NCBI GenBank assembly: GCA_014728175.1
Contig: WJMA01000003.1
Coordinates: 1-64,000, forward strand
DNA: 64,000 nucleotides
Source of the DNA: Candidatus Fermentibacterota bacterium
GTDB lineage: Bacteria; Fermentibacterota; Fermentibacteria; Fermentibacterales; JCC-6
Direction of reading: 5' to 3'
Part shown: piece after piece, positions 51,530 to 62,540 of the stretch
Layout: the number at the start of each line of letters is the position of its first letter
Position numbering within the stretch: position 1 is the stretch's first letter
The notes under the pieces: model-generated
What the model was told of the DNA's origin: nothing
Databases searched by the model: none
Seen by the model: only the letters and a program-made list of their open reading frames with translations
Made by a program: the position numbers and the translations under genes

Positions 51530-53953
51530 TCACTCCATGGGCGGGCAATTGCCCAGGGCCGAGGCGCATACCTGGTTCTTGCCGGCCTTCTTGGCTGCGT
51601 ACATCCTCTGGTCGGCTACGTCCAGCAGCTTTTCCCGGTCCTGTACGTCGGTCAGGAAGGTCGACACCCCCAGGCTCACGCTGACGCACTGCCTGGGCTG
51701 CTCGGAGGCATGGGGAATGTCGTCGTTCGCCTGGAGCACCTTCCTCCTTATCCTCTCGGCTATCTCCGCCGCCTCCCTCTCCCCGGTCATGGGAAGGAGG
51801 CAAACGAACTCCTCTCCACCGTAGCGGACCAGTATGTCCACGTCCCTCAGCGCGTAGCGGATGGCCGAGGCCACCTTGCGCAGTAGCACGTTTCCCATCG
51901 GATGCCCGAATGAATCGTTGTAGTGCTTGAAATCGTCGATGTCCATCATGATGAGAGACAGGGGGTAATCGTAGCGGGTGGCTCTGTCCAGCTCCTCCTT
52001 GAGCCTATCCTCGAAAAACCTGAGATTGCGAAGCCCCGTCAGTCGATCCCTCTGGGCCATCTCCCACACCTTGGAATGCAGCTGGGCGTTCTCCACCGCC
52101 GTCGCAGCATGGTTGGCGAGGGTGGTCACCCTTCTAATCGAGTCGGGGTCGAAGCGCCCGGCCACCGGACTCTGGATGTCTATCACTCCCACTACCCTCT
52201 CCCTGACCACCATGGGAATGGCTATCTCGCTACGAATTCCCGGGTAGTTCCGGAGGAACCTGCTGTCCTGGGTAACGTCTGCGACGTTCACCGGCTCGGC
52301 CGTCCGCACCGCCACTCCCACGATGCTGCTCCTCTCCGCGGCCACCTCGGGGGTGTCCGCCGAGGCGGCCTGACCGTCCAGCCTGAGCCTCGCTCCCAGA
52401 GGATCGTACTCCTTCTGGTACCCGGCCGTGGCCCGGGCCACGAAGTGCGACGGGGTCTCCGTGTCCTGTTCCAGGTCCGGAAGCAGCACGGCCACCGCTT
52501 CGTCGGGATGGAACTGGCGGATGGTCCGAACCAGGGTGGTCGATATCTCCTCCAGGTCCAGCGTGGAGTTGAGCTTCCTTCCTATCCGGCTTATGGTCTC
52601 CAGCTCTTCGTTCCTCTTCCTCAGATCCTCCCGCAGAGCGTGCTCCCTGGTCACGTCGTTGACCACTATGACCGCGCCGGATATGTGCCCTCCCCGACGG
52701 TAGGGAACGAAGCGGATCTCCTGGACCACGTCGTCGGAGCCGGACCGGGGAATCACCACCTCGCTCTTGGTCTTCGATTCACCGTCGCTGAGGACCTCTC
52801 TCAGTATCTCCTGACGGTCGTCGCGGGCCAGAACGGGAATGGCTTCCACCAGCAGGCGGCCCTTCATCTCCGAGGGCGCCTTACCGTACAGGTCCTTCAC
52901 CCTGCTGGTTGCCTCGACTATGGTTCCGGAAGTATCCACGACTATCACCCCCGAGTCCAGGCTGCCCAGAATGGAAGCCATCTGTTCCCTGCCCTCGCTC
53001 ACCTTCTCCACGCCCATTGCATTGAGAACCGCCGAGGCGGCGTGCAGCGAGTACTGCTGGAGAGCCTGGCAATCCTCAGGCTGTGGTGACTTACCGGACA
53101 CCAGGAAATCCGCCCTGATCAGGCCTACCACCCGGCCCCGGGCCACCAGTGGGGTGTCCACGTAGTCGACGCTGCCGTACCATTCCAGACGTTGCTTGGG
53201 AATGGGAACGTTTCGGCTGAGCACCTGCCTGCCCTCGGTGATGGCCAGGTATCCGGGAAGACCTTCGATCTCGGACAGCTCGACCACGTCCGGTACCTCG
53301 TCCAGGCCTCTTCCCAGAGCCTGCTCGGTAAGAAGGTGACCGGTCTCCTCCACGTAGCGGCATACCCAGACCCTCTCGAAGCCCAGACCGGTAAGGAGGC
53401 CTCCGGTGATCTTCCTGAACGTCTCCCGGACCGACATGGACTTGCCCAGTTGCCCGGCCAGCTCCCTGACCGCCTCCAAGTGGTTTATCCGGGTGTCCAT
53501 CACCTCGGTCAGTCTCTCCATTATGGCCGACCTGTCCGGCGCCGGCCCCGGGGGGACCCCGGGTTCGGAGTCCCGGGACCTCTGGATCAACTCACCGCAG
53601 GTCTCCCTGAAGCTATCGGCTCGGAAGGGAAGCTCCAGGGTGGCGTCGGCTCCCACCCACCTGGCTCTCATCTCCAGGCTCTCCTCGCTGGTGGGGATCA
53701 CCAGGAGGATGGGAAGGGAGACGAAGGTGGGGTTGCTCTTGAGGAACCTGCATACCCTCAACCCCCCCAGACGGGGGAGGTAGTAGGAGCAAACCAACAG
53801 GTTGGGCAATTTCTCGTAGACCTGCCGAACGGCATCCAGGCCGTCCAGCGCCGTGGTGACCGACAGCCCTTCCTTCTCCAGCACCCTGGCCATGGTGCCC
53901 GCCAGCTCCGGATCGCTCTGAGCGACTAGCACGGACTCGGTGTTGGAGTGCAA
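51530..53953 (-). CDS. Diguanylate cyclase with receiver, GAF and PAS sensor domains
   Basis: An 807-aa cytoplasmic signalling protein. I start it at TTG 53953, with GGGAGGG 4 nt upstream. Domains in order: receiver-like (about 5-115; SVLVAQSDPELAGTMARVL, with no clear phospho-Asp at the usual LPRLGG loop), GAF (about 180-310), PAS (about 325-440), GAF (about 470-620), GGDEF (about 640-800). The active site is GGEEF at 712-716, with the I-site RDVD five residues before it, so feedback inhibition by c-di-GMP is likely. It follows ppdK by 16 nt. Confidence 0.87.
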   Translation of the reverse strand: MHSNTESVLVAQSDPELAGTMARVLEKEGLSVTTALDGLDAVRQVYEKLPNLLVCSYYLPRLGGLRVCRFLKSNPTFVSLPILLVIPTSEESLEMRARWVGADATLELPFRADSFRETCGELIQRSRDSEPGVPPGPAPDRSAIMERLTEVMDTRINHLEAVRELAGQLGKSMSVRETFRKITGGLLTGLGFERVWVCRYVEETGHLLTEQALGRGLDEVPDVVELSEIEGLPGYLAITEGRQVLSRNVPIPKQRLEWYGSVDYVDTPLVARGRVVGLIRADFLVSGKSPQPEDCQALQQYSLHAASAVLNAMGVEKVSEGREQMASILGSLDSGVIVVDTSGTIVEATSRVKDLYGKAPSEMKGRLLVEAIPVLARDDRQEILREVLSDGESKTKSEVVIPRSGSDDVVQEIRFVPYRRGGHISGAVIVVNDVTREHALREDLRKRNEELETISRIGRKLNSTLDLEEISTTLVRTIRQFHPDEAVAVLLPDLEQDTETPSHFVARATAGYQKEYDPLGARLRLDGQAASADTPEVAAERSSIVGVAVRTAEPVNVADVTQDSRFLRNYPGIRSEIAIPMVVRERVVGVIDIQSPVAGRFDPDSIRRVTTLANHAATAVENAQLHSKVWEMAQRDRLTGLRNLRFFEDRLKEELDRATRYDYPLSLIMMDIDDFKHYNDSFGHPMGNVLLRKVASAIRYALRDVDILVRYGGEEFVCLLPMTGEREAAEIAERIRRKVLQANDDIPHASEQPRQCVSVSLGVSTFLTDVQDREKLLDVADQRMYAAKKAGKNQVCASALGNCPPME

Positions 53954-53969
53954 GGGGCCCTCCCGTTCG

Positions 53970-56741
<2,772 letters not shown>

Positions 56742-56859
56742 CTATCCATTCCTTCTGGTTACGTGTCCAGGGTCAGGTTGCTATAGCAGCCGTTTAACCC
56801 GGGAATATACTCGTCAATACGCCCGATCGAAAAGCTCGGTGCCGGCCGGGTGCCACCGC

Positions 56860-58029
56860 TTAGGTCTTACGGGACCACATGAAGCAGACGAAATCCTCTA
56901 TCTCTCTTCGCTCGGACTCGTTCCTGGGAGCGATTCTGTCCAGGACCCAGGCCGCCGCGTCGCCCGCCGTGTCGAACTCGTGCAGCTTCCTGGCGACACT
57001 TCCCAGCACCTCGGCCAGCTCTTCCCTTCTGACCAGGCTGGATAGGGCGGAACCCTCCTCGGCCGCCTCCGCCAGCAGGTCGCCGGGAGCGGTCAGATCG
57101 ACCTGGGATGAGAGCCTCTTGTAATGCTCCCGCAACTGGCTCGCGCTGATCCCGTACTCTTTGGCCAGCTCTTCCTGGGTCAGGTGGGGGCCGTTCCTGG
57201 TAACCGCGTACTCCAGGGCGGCGGCCCATATCTCGGCCTTGCGGCCCGAAGGGGTCTGCAGAGCGCAGAAGTGGTTCCATACGTCTCTGGCGTACCGGGC
57301 CCGGCTCTCCGGATATCCGTGTAGCTCCATCATGCCGGTGACCATGCCTCCCACCACCTCCTCCATGGGGAGGTCCTCGGTAGCCAGGGCCTTTCTCTTG
57401 AGTCGCACCCGGAGGGCCTCTATGCGCAGAAGGGTGTGCTCGATCCTGGTATCGAAGGGAGCCAGCTCCTTCGCCTGCAGAAGCAGGTGAAGGCTTTCCT
57501 CCAACCGTCCCGACTTGGCCTCCAGCAGGGCCAGGTAGGCCAGGGTGGCGGGTACTCTGTACCTCTCTCTCCTGGCGACTCCCAGCAGCAATCGCTCCGC
57601 CTCCCGGTCCCGGTTGCACATCAGGAGGACCAGGGCGAGCTTCCTCTTGGCATCCACGTCGTCCGGCAGCTCCTTGAGATATTCCTCCAGACAGGTCCTG
57701 GACCTCTCGAACCAGTCCAGCTTGAGGTAAACATCGGCGGCCAGAAGAAGCGCCGCCGGCCCGGGAACGCCGTGCCATTCGAAGTCGCTCATCCTCCGGG
57801 CGGCCTCTGCGGGACGGCCTCTCTCCAGCTCTATCTGGCACAGGTTGAGCACGGCCAGGTCCTGGTCGGACGTACCCCTGACCGCCGGGTCTGCCAGCAA
57901 CCGATTAAGGCCCTCCAGCGCCTGCTCGGTCTCTCCGGTGGATCTGGCCCTCTCCACCTGCTCCCAGAGCCAGCCGATCTTGTCGTCGTATCCCGACCCG
58001 CCGCTATCCGCTTTCTCTTCCTCAATCAT
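56860..58029 (-). CDS. TPR protein with C-terminal helix-turn-helix (DUF6398-like)
   Basis: A 389-aa soluble protein. The N-terminal two thirds (about 20-215) are helical repeats resembling TPR, e.g. RPAEAARRMSDFEWHGVP and KLALVLLMCNRDREAERLLLG in part. From about 235, RYARDVWNHFCALQTPSGRK, then EIWAAALEYAVTRNG and LTQEELAKEYGISASQLREH give a helix-turn-helix resembling DUF6398. It may bind DNA or RNA. The ATG at 58029 has GGTGAGAG and overlaps the PorU gene by 8 nt, so its expression is coupled to the peptidase. Function unknown. Confidence 0.6.
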   Translation of the reverse strand: MIEEEKADSGGSGYDDKIGWLWEQVERARSTGETEQALEGLNRLLADPAVRGTSDQDLAVLNLCQIELERGRPAEAARRMSDFEWHGVPGPAALLLAADVYLKLDWFERSRTCLEEYLKELPDDVDAKRKLALVLLMCNRDREAERLLLGVARRERYRVPATLAYLALLEAKSGRLEESLHLLLQAKELAPFDTRIEHTLLRIEALRVRLKRKALATEDLPMEEVVGGMVTGMMELHGYPESRARYARDVWNHFCALQTPSGRKAEIWAAALEYAVTRNGPHLTQEELAKEYGISASQLREHYKRLSSQVDLTAPGDLLAEAAEEGSALSSLVRREELAEVLGSVARKLHEFDTAGDAAAWVLDRIAPRNESERREIEDFVCFMWSRKT

Positions 58030-61000
58030 CTCTCACCACCGCCATTATGCCCGTAACCCGTGCCTCGGAGCCCAGCACCGACGCGGTCTCGGAGCTGGCC
58101 GCGATGCTGTACACGTAGGTACCCGACGCCAATGGATCTCCGTCGGCGTCCAGCCCGTCCCACATAATCTGATTGTAACCCTGGGAGCAATGGGAGGAAA
58201 GTGTGCGCAGCCTTCTGCCGGTGACCGTGAACAGGTAAACCTCTACGTAGGCATCACCCGAAAGGTTGAAGCTGAAGCACCGGCGACCGCTTCCGGGGTT
58301 GGGATAGACCAGTGCCTGGTCCACGCTAAGGCCGGCCTTCTGCAGCACGAACACCTCCAGAGTATCCAGGGACATGTTTCCCATCCCGTCCAGGCTTCTC
58401 AGGATGAACCGGTGCTCGCCCTCCGACAGCTGCTGCACCTCGTAGCTCAAACGTCCCACGGTCGAGCTGCCACTCAAGTAGTAGAACTGCGGCCCTACGT
58501 CTACCCCCGTCCCGTCGATGAACAGAGTCAGCTGTCTGCCCTCGCCTCCCAGGAAGCAGATGCCGCTCTCGTCCTCCAGCTCCGCCTCCAGCACCAACTC
58601 ACCGGTTACCCTTGGTCTGTCGATCTCTCTATAGCCCCGGATCCACATTTCCCCGGACGGACCGGTGCTGTCGTTTCCGGCCGGGCTACCCTCCACCAGC
58701 TCCAGGGGATCCAGGTACGAGTTCACCACGGGGCTGTCCGCCACCCAGGTCGCTGTGGCCCTGGCCAGCGAGCCCGGCCTGGCCTGCACGGGGACGAAGC
58801 AATCGAATCCCAGCTCGCCCCCCTCCACGCTGACCCATCCTTTGAATATGGGGCCGCCGTAGCTCAGGTAGTCTATTACAGGCCCTCCCAGAGTGGTGTA
58901 GGAGGTGTCCGTGGACGACTCGTCCACCCGGGCGAAGGCCGGGCCCTGACCGGGGAAGCCCGTCCCCTCGAATCCGCAGCGCTCGCCCGTCCTCAGCTCC
59001 CCGCCCTGGCAGAAGAGCAGGGCTCCGGTATCCGGCCGGGCGATCCCCAGGTCGGGCAGGCCCATCAGGACGTAGTACCTGTCGTTCGATGAGTAGCTGG
59101 AAGAGAGAACCTTAGCCGTCCACAGGGCCTGGCCCATGGTGAGGTCCTCACTTCGGTACAGTGAGTCGATCAGGTTCCTGGCCATGTTGTAGTTGCCGCC
59201 ACTGAACGTCCCCCTGGTAGCGGCGATGGAGGATATGGCGCCGCCGGATGGCAGAGTCACCAGGTCCTCACCTATGCATTCCCTTCCCGGATCGTCGAAC
59301 CGGCCCACGTCGCAGGTGCCCCAGTAGGTCAGGGGCAGCCGGGGCCCGTTGGACAGCGACGGGACGTCCTCGCCTCGGAGAAGCTTCTCGTGGGTTATCT
59401 GCCGGGCCGACCCGTGTCCCAAAAAGGTCAGGAACCCGTAACCTCGTCCGTAATCCTCTATGAAATCGTTTCTGGCCTCCACCTTCTCCGGATGGCCGCC
59501 TCCTCCGGGCCAGGGATACTCTATGAGGTAGAACTTCCTCCTCTCCAGGTACCGGGGGGTGACGTCCTCCGCAAGGCTCTCGCAATCTACGGTGTGAGTC
59601 ACCTCGCTCTGGTTCATGCCGTTGCCCCACTCGTCGTCCGCCACCAGGATGATCCGATTCACCCATTCCCCGCAGCTTTGGCCGGAGCGATAGGCAAGTA
59701 CCTTGGCCGTAACCGTGCCCAGGTCGGACAGGTCGTCGACCGGAAGCCTGCCTATGGGTACCTCGGGCAATACGTCGCCCTCGTGGGTCATGACGTAGTA
59801 GTCGTCGCTGCAGCATCCCCCCTCCCTTATTCCGAAGATCAGCATGGTGTAAGGGGGCACAAGCACAGGCTCCACCGTACTCCGGCCCAGATTGTCGTAA
59901 TGTCCGTCCCCCACCAGGGTCACCGAGGAGAGACCCGGCTCCCAGGTGTCCTGTCCCCAGGCGATGGCGGACCTGATCGCTCCCGGATCCGTCAATCCCC
60001 CGTTGAACTCGTCGTAGATCTCCCTGGTGGTGGCCACCACCGGCTCACACCCCTGTTCCTCCAGAATCCGGACCAATCCCCATACCCCGTCGTAGAGCTC
60101 CTCGGGTACCACGATCATCCGATCGCCCCCGTCCACCGTGGCCACCAGCCTTCCGGGCGAGGCGGGCCGGATCGAGTCCGCGCTCATCCAGTCGGTCTCG
60201 TCCGCTACCAGGATCCTGGTGGTGCTGTCCACCGTCAGGGAGAAGCTCAGCTCGCCATCGTGGTAAGAGGTCTGGGTAAGCATCGCCGGATCGTCGAAGC
60301 CGGTCAGGTCGAATGCGGTGTGCTCGGGGGAAACCTCGGTCAGCATCATGGTGAGCTGGCCCGAGGCACCGATTCCCGGATACAGGACCGAGCCCAACAA
60401 GGGCGCTCCGGCGCAGCCGTAAGCCCCGGAGACGTGGTCGATGCCCAACCTGGACCCCTCGTCACCTCCCGCGAGGGTAACCGAAAGGGTGCTGGATTCG
60501 TACAAAGGCACCTGCTCGACCCTGACGGTCGTCTGTCTGATCCCGTTCCAGCTTCTCTGGGCTACCAGGCTGTCATCGAGACGAACGTCAACCAGGTAGT
60601 ATCCGGAGGAGACGGAGAGCAGGTCCAGCTCCAGGTCGCCGATACCCGAAGCGCCGGACAGGCCCAGCTCCCTCTCCCATGATTCTCCCACCTCCAGAAC
60701 GTCCCAGATCCATCCGTCTTCGGTCTCGTAGGTGGCCTCGCGTACGCTGTCCCGCTCCAACCAATACGGTCGGGCCATGGACGGGCCGTACTGGGGCCAG
60801 CCCTGGGGTGCCGCCGCTCTCTCTTCCATCCGGCTTCCCGGCTGGCCGCCCCAGGTTAGCCAGTAGACGTTGTGCGAGGCGTAGCGATGCCCCATCCTGA
60901 TCAGGCTGTCCCCCGAGGGCTCCCACCGGTCCAGCCCTCTGGCCAGGAAGCGGACCTGGTCCTGCGGGTCGAAGCTTCCGTCGGAGTCCACGTCCCGGAC

Positions 61001-61798
61001 CATTATCGACACCTCGTTCACCTGATGCTCGGCTCCCGGCTCGTCGGGGAACATCTCGCCGGGGCCGGCAAGCATCCGGAGGGTGGCGACGTCGCAGCCC
61101 TCCAGGTCGCATCCCACCTGAACGAGCTCCTCGCAGGATACGCTGTACGGACCGCCGACGGTAAACGCTATCCTGGCCCAGGGCAAACCCCAGAACGGGC
61201 TCTCCGCTCTCCGGCGCCGGGGGGTCGGCCAGAACGGCACATGATCGGGAAGAATCAGTCTCAGCAGCCGGTTGTTTCCCACCTCCTCCGACCCCGGAGT
61301 GGTCGGCCAGCGCAGGGACAGCTCCACGGAGGAGGCCCAGGAGGAAAGGTCTTCACCCACCGCGGGGTAAATCTCGATCAGAGCCACCCTGGTCCCCGCC
61401 AGGTTGGTCAGAGCCTGGAGGCGAACGTGCTCCGTCGGGCCTTCCCGAGGTGGAGCGGGTATCTCCAGGGTTTCCAGCCCCCGCCCGGTTATCCGGGGAA
61501 ACCTCGTCGAGAACGTTTCCACCGGCACTGATGCGGCTGCCCTAACCCGATAGGAAAGCTCCGGTTCCACCCCCGGAGGCACGGGCACCACCAGCCTTCG
61601 GGCCGGTCGTATCGGCTCGCCCTCTCTGCAGCGAAGGCTGAGGCCGGGTACCATGGGCACCCTTCCCCGGGTGGTCGGAACCGTAAACGGAGCCGGAAAC
61701 TCTATCCTGGCCGACAACCCGGACTCGGTGGACCGAACGATCTCCACACCGCCGCCGGCGGATACCAACGACAGCAGGAAGAGCAGAGCGAAGCTCAA
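58022..61798 (-). CDS. porU: PorU-like C25 peptidase, type IX secretion system sortase
   Basis: A 1258-aa exported protein. The start is TTG at 61798, one nucleotide after the sirtuin stop, and the signal peptide spans about residues 1-15. Residues about 20-520 are a long beta-rich prodomain. The C25 domain (about 540-960) has LVGDGHYDN, the His795 motif FLGHGSARQ and the Cys829 motif WGTCDVGRFDD, with RLPLTYWGTC wording as in PorU. Residues about 1165-1258 form a FlgD-like Ig domain (YNQIMWDGLDADGDPLASG). PorU cleaves the sorting domain of T9SS cargo and attaches it to the cell surface. It overlaps the TPR-HTH gene. Confidence 0.85.
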   Translation of the reverse strand: MSFALLFLLSLVSAGGGVEIVRSTESGLSARIEFPAPFTVPTTRGRVPMVPGLSLRCREGEPIRPARRLVVPVPPGVEPELSYRVRAAASVPVETFSTRFPRITGRGLETLEIPAPPREGPTEHVRLQALTNLAGTRVALIEIYPAVGEDLSSWASSVELSLRWPTTPGSEEVGNNRLLRLILPDHVPFWPTPRRRRAESPFWGLPWARIAFTVGGPYSVSCEELVQVGCDLEGCDVATLRMLAGPGEMFPDEPGAEHQVNEVSIMVRDVDSDGSFDPQDQVRFLARGLDRWEPSGDSLIRMGHRYASHNVYWLTWGGQPGSRMEERAAAPQGWPQYGPSMARPYWLERDSVREATYETEDGWIWDVLEVGESWERELGLSGASGIGDLELDLLSVSSGYYLVDVRLDDSLVAQRSWNGIRQTTVRVEQVPLYESSTLSVTLAGGDEGSRLGIDHVSGAYGCAGAPLLGSVLYPGIGASGQLTMMLTEVSPEHTAFDLTGFDDPAMLTQTSYHDGELSFSLTVDSTTRILVADETDWMSADSIRPASPGRLVATVDGGDRMIVVPEELYDGVWGLVRILEEQGCEPVVATTREIYDEFNGGLTDPGAIRSAIAWGQDTWEPGLSSVTLVGDGHYDNLGRSTVEPVLVPPYTMLIFGIREGGCCSDDYYVMTHEGDVLPEVPIGRLPVDDLSDLGTVTAKVLAYRSGQSCGEWVNRIILVADDEWGNGMNQSEVTHTVDCESLAEDVTPRYLERRKFYLIEYPWPGGGGHPEKVEARNDFIEDYGRGYGFLTFLGHGSARQITHEKLLRGEDVPSLSNGPRLPLTYWGTCDVGRFDDPGRECIGEDLVTLPSGGAISSIAATRGTFSGGNYNMARNLIDSLYRSEDLTMGQALWTAKVLSSSYSSNDRYYVLMGLPDLGIARPDTGALLFCQGGELRTGERCGFEGTGFPGQGPAFARVDESSTDTSYTTLGGPVIDYLSYGGPIFKGWVSVEGGELGFDCFVPVQARPGSLARATATWVADSPVVNSYLDPLELVEGSPAGNDSTGPSGEMWIRGYREIDRPRVTGELVLEAELEDESGICFLGGEGRQLTLFIDGTGVDVGPQFYYLSGSSTVGRLSYEVQQLSEGEHRFILRSLDGMGNMSLDTLEVFVLQKAGLSVDQALVYPNPGSGRRCFSFNLSGDAYVEVYLFTVTGRRLRTLSSHCSQGYNQIMWDGLDADGDPLASGTYVYSIAASSETASVLGSEARVTGIMAVVRDD

Positions 61799-61799
61799 A

Positions 61800-62540
61800 T
61801 CACCATCCCTCGAGCAGCAGGGGAAGCGTCTCCGCGGCTCCTCCGGAGACGTGCAACACCCCCGGCTCTCCGCTCAGAGGAGTGGCCTCGGGGTTTATCT
61901 CCAGCACGTGGCCCCCGCGGGACAGGGTCCGATAGGGGATCGAGGCTGCCGGAAACACTACCATCGAGGTTCCGACCACCAGCATGAGATCGCAGGAATC
62001 GGCTAGGTCGATGGCCCTGGAGATGGCTTCCACGGGCAGAGGTTCTCCGAACAACACCACGTCCGGCCGGAGGACGGCCCCGCACTCGCATCTGGGAGGC
62101 AGCTCCTCCAGAAGCTCTGGCTCCAGGGGATAGGTCCTGCCCGGCTCCTCCATGCAGGATACCGTTCTGAGCGTACCGTGAAGCTCCACCACCTCCGATG
62201 AGCCCGCCCGGTGGTGGAGACCGTCGACGTTCTGGGTTATCACGGGTAGAGACCCCAGCCTCCGCTCGGCCTCGACCAGGGCGTGGTATCCCTCGTGAGG
62301 CTCTACCTCTCCGTATCGAACGAGCCTTTCGCGATACCATTCCCAGACCAGCCTCGGGTTCTTGCGAAGCGCGCCCGGCGTTGCCAGGTCCTCCGCCCTG
62401 TACTCCCTCCAGAATCCCTCCTCGCCCCGGAAGGTGCGTATGCCGCACTCCTTGGACATTCCGGCCCCGGTGAAGGCCGCCGGCGACTCCGATTCGGACA
62501 GCAGCCGCCTTGCGCGTCTCAAGAGCTCGTCGTCAGTCAT
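61800..62540 (-). CDS. cobB: SIR2-family NAD-dependent protein deacylase (sirtuin, CobB-like)
   Basis: A 246-aa enzyme that removes acyl groups from lysines using NAD. FTGAGMSKECGIRTFRG and TQNVDGLHHRAG carry the NAD site and catalytic His. YRER (residues near 70) matches the YxxR pattern of class III sirtuins such as SIRT5 and CobB, which prefer succinyl- or malonyl-lysine. The zinc motif is incomplete: the first Cys pair is C-M-E-E, and the second is CEC. I start it at ATG 62540, overlapping the upstream PorU-like gene by 8 nt. The stop is one nucleotide before the porU start. Confidence 0.88.
   Translation of the reverse strand: MTDDELLRRARRLLSESESPAAFTGAGMSKECGIRTFRGEEGFWREYRAEDLATPGALRKNPRLVWEWYRERLVRYGEVEPHEGYHALVEAERRLGSLPVITQNVDGLHHRAGSSEVVELHGTLRTVSCMEEPGRTYPLEPELLEELPPRCECGAVLRPDVVLFGEPLPVEAISRAIDLADSCDLMLVVGTSMVVFPAASIPYRTLSRGGHVLEINPEATPLSGEPGVLHVSGGAAETLPLLLEGW

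Noticed and set aside
56742-56859. Promoter for ppdK
   Set aside because: TTGACG and TATATT occur upstream of ppdK but overlap or are badly spaced for one promoter, so no site was listed.
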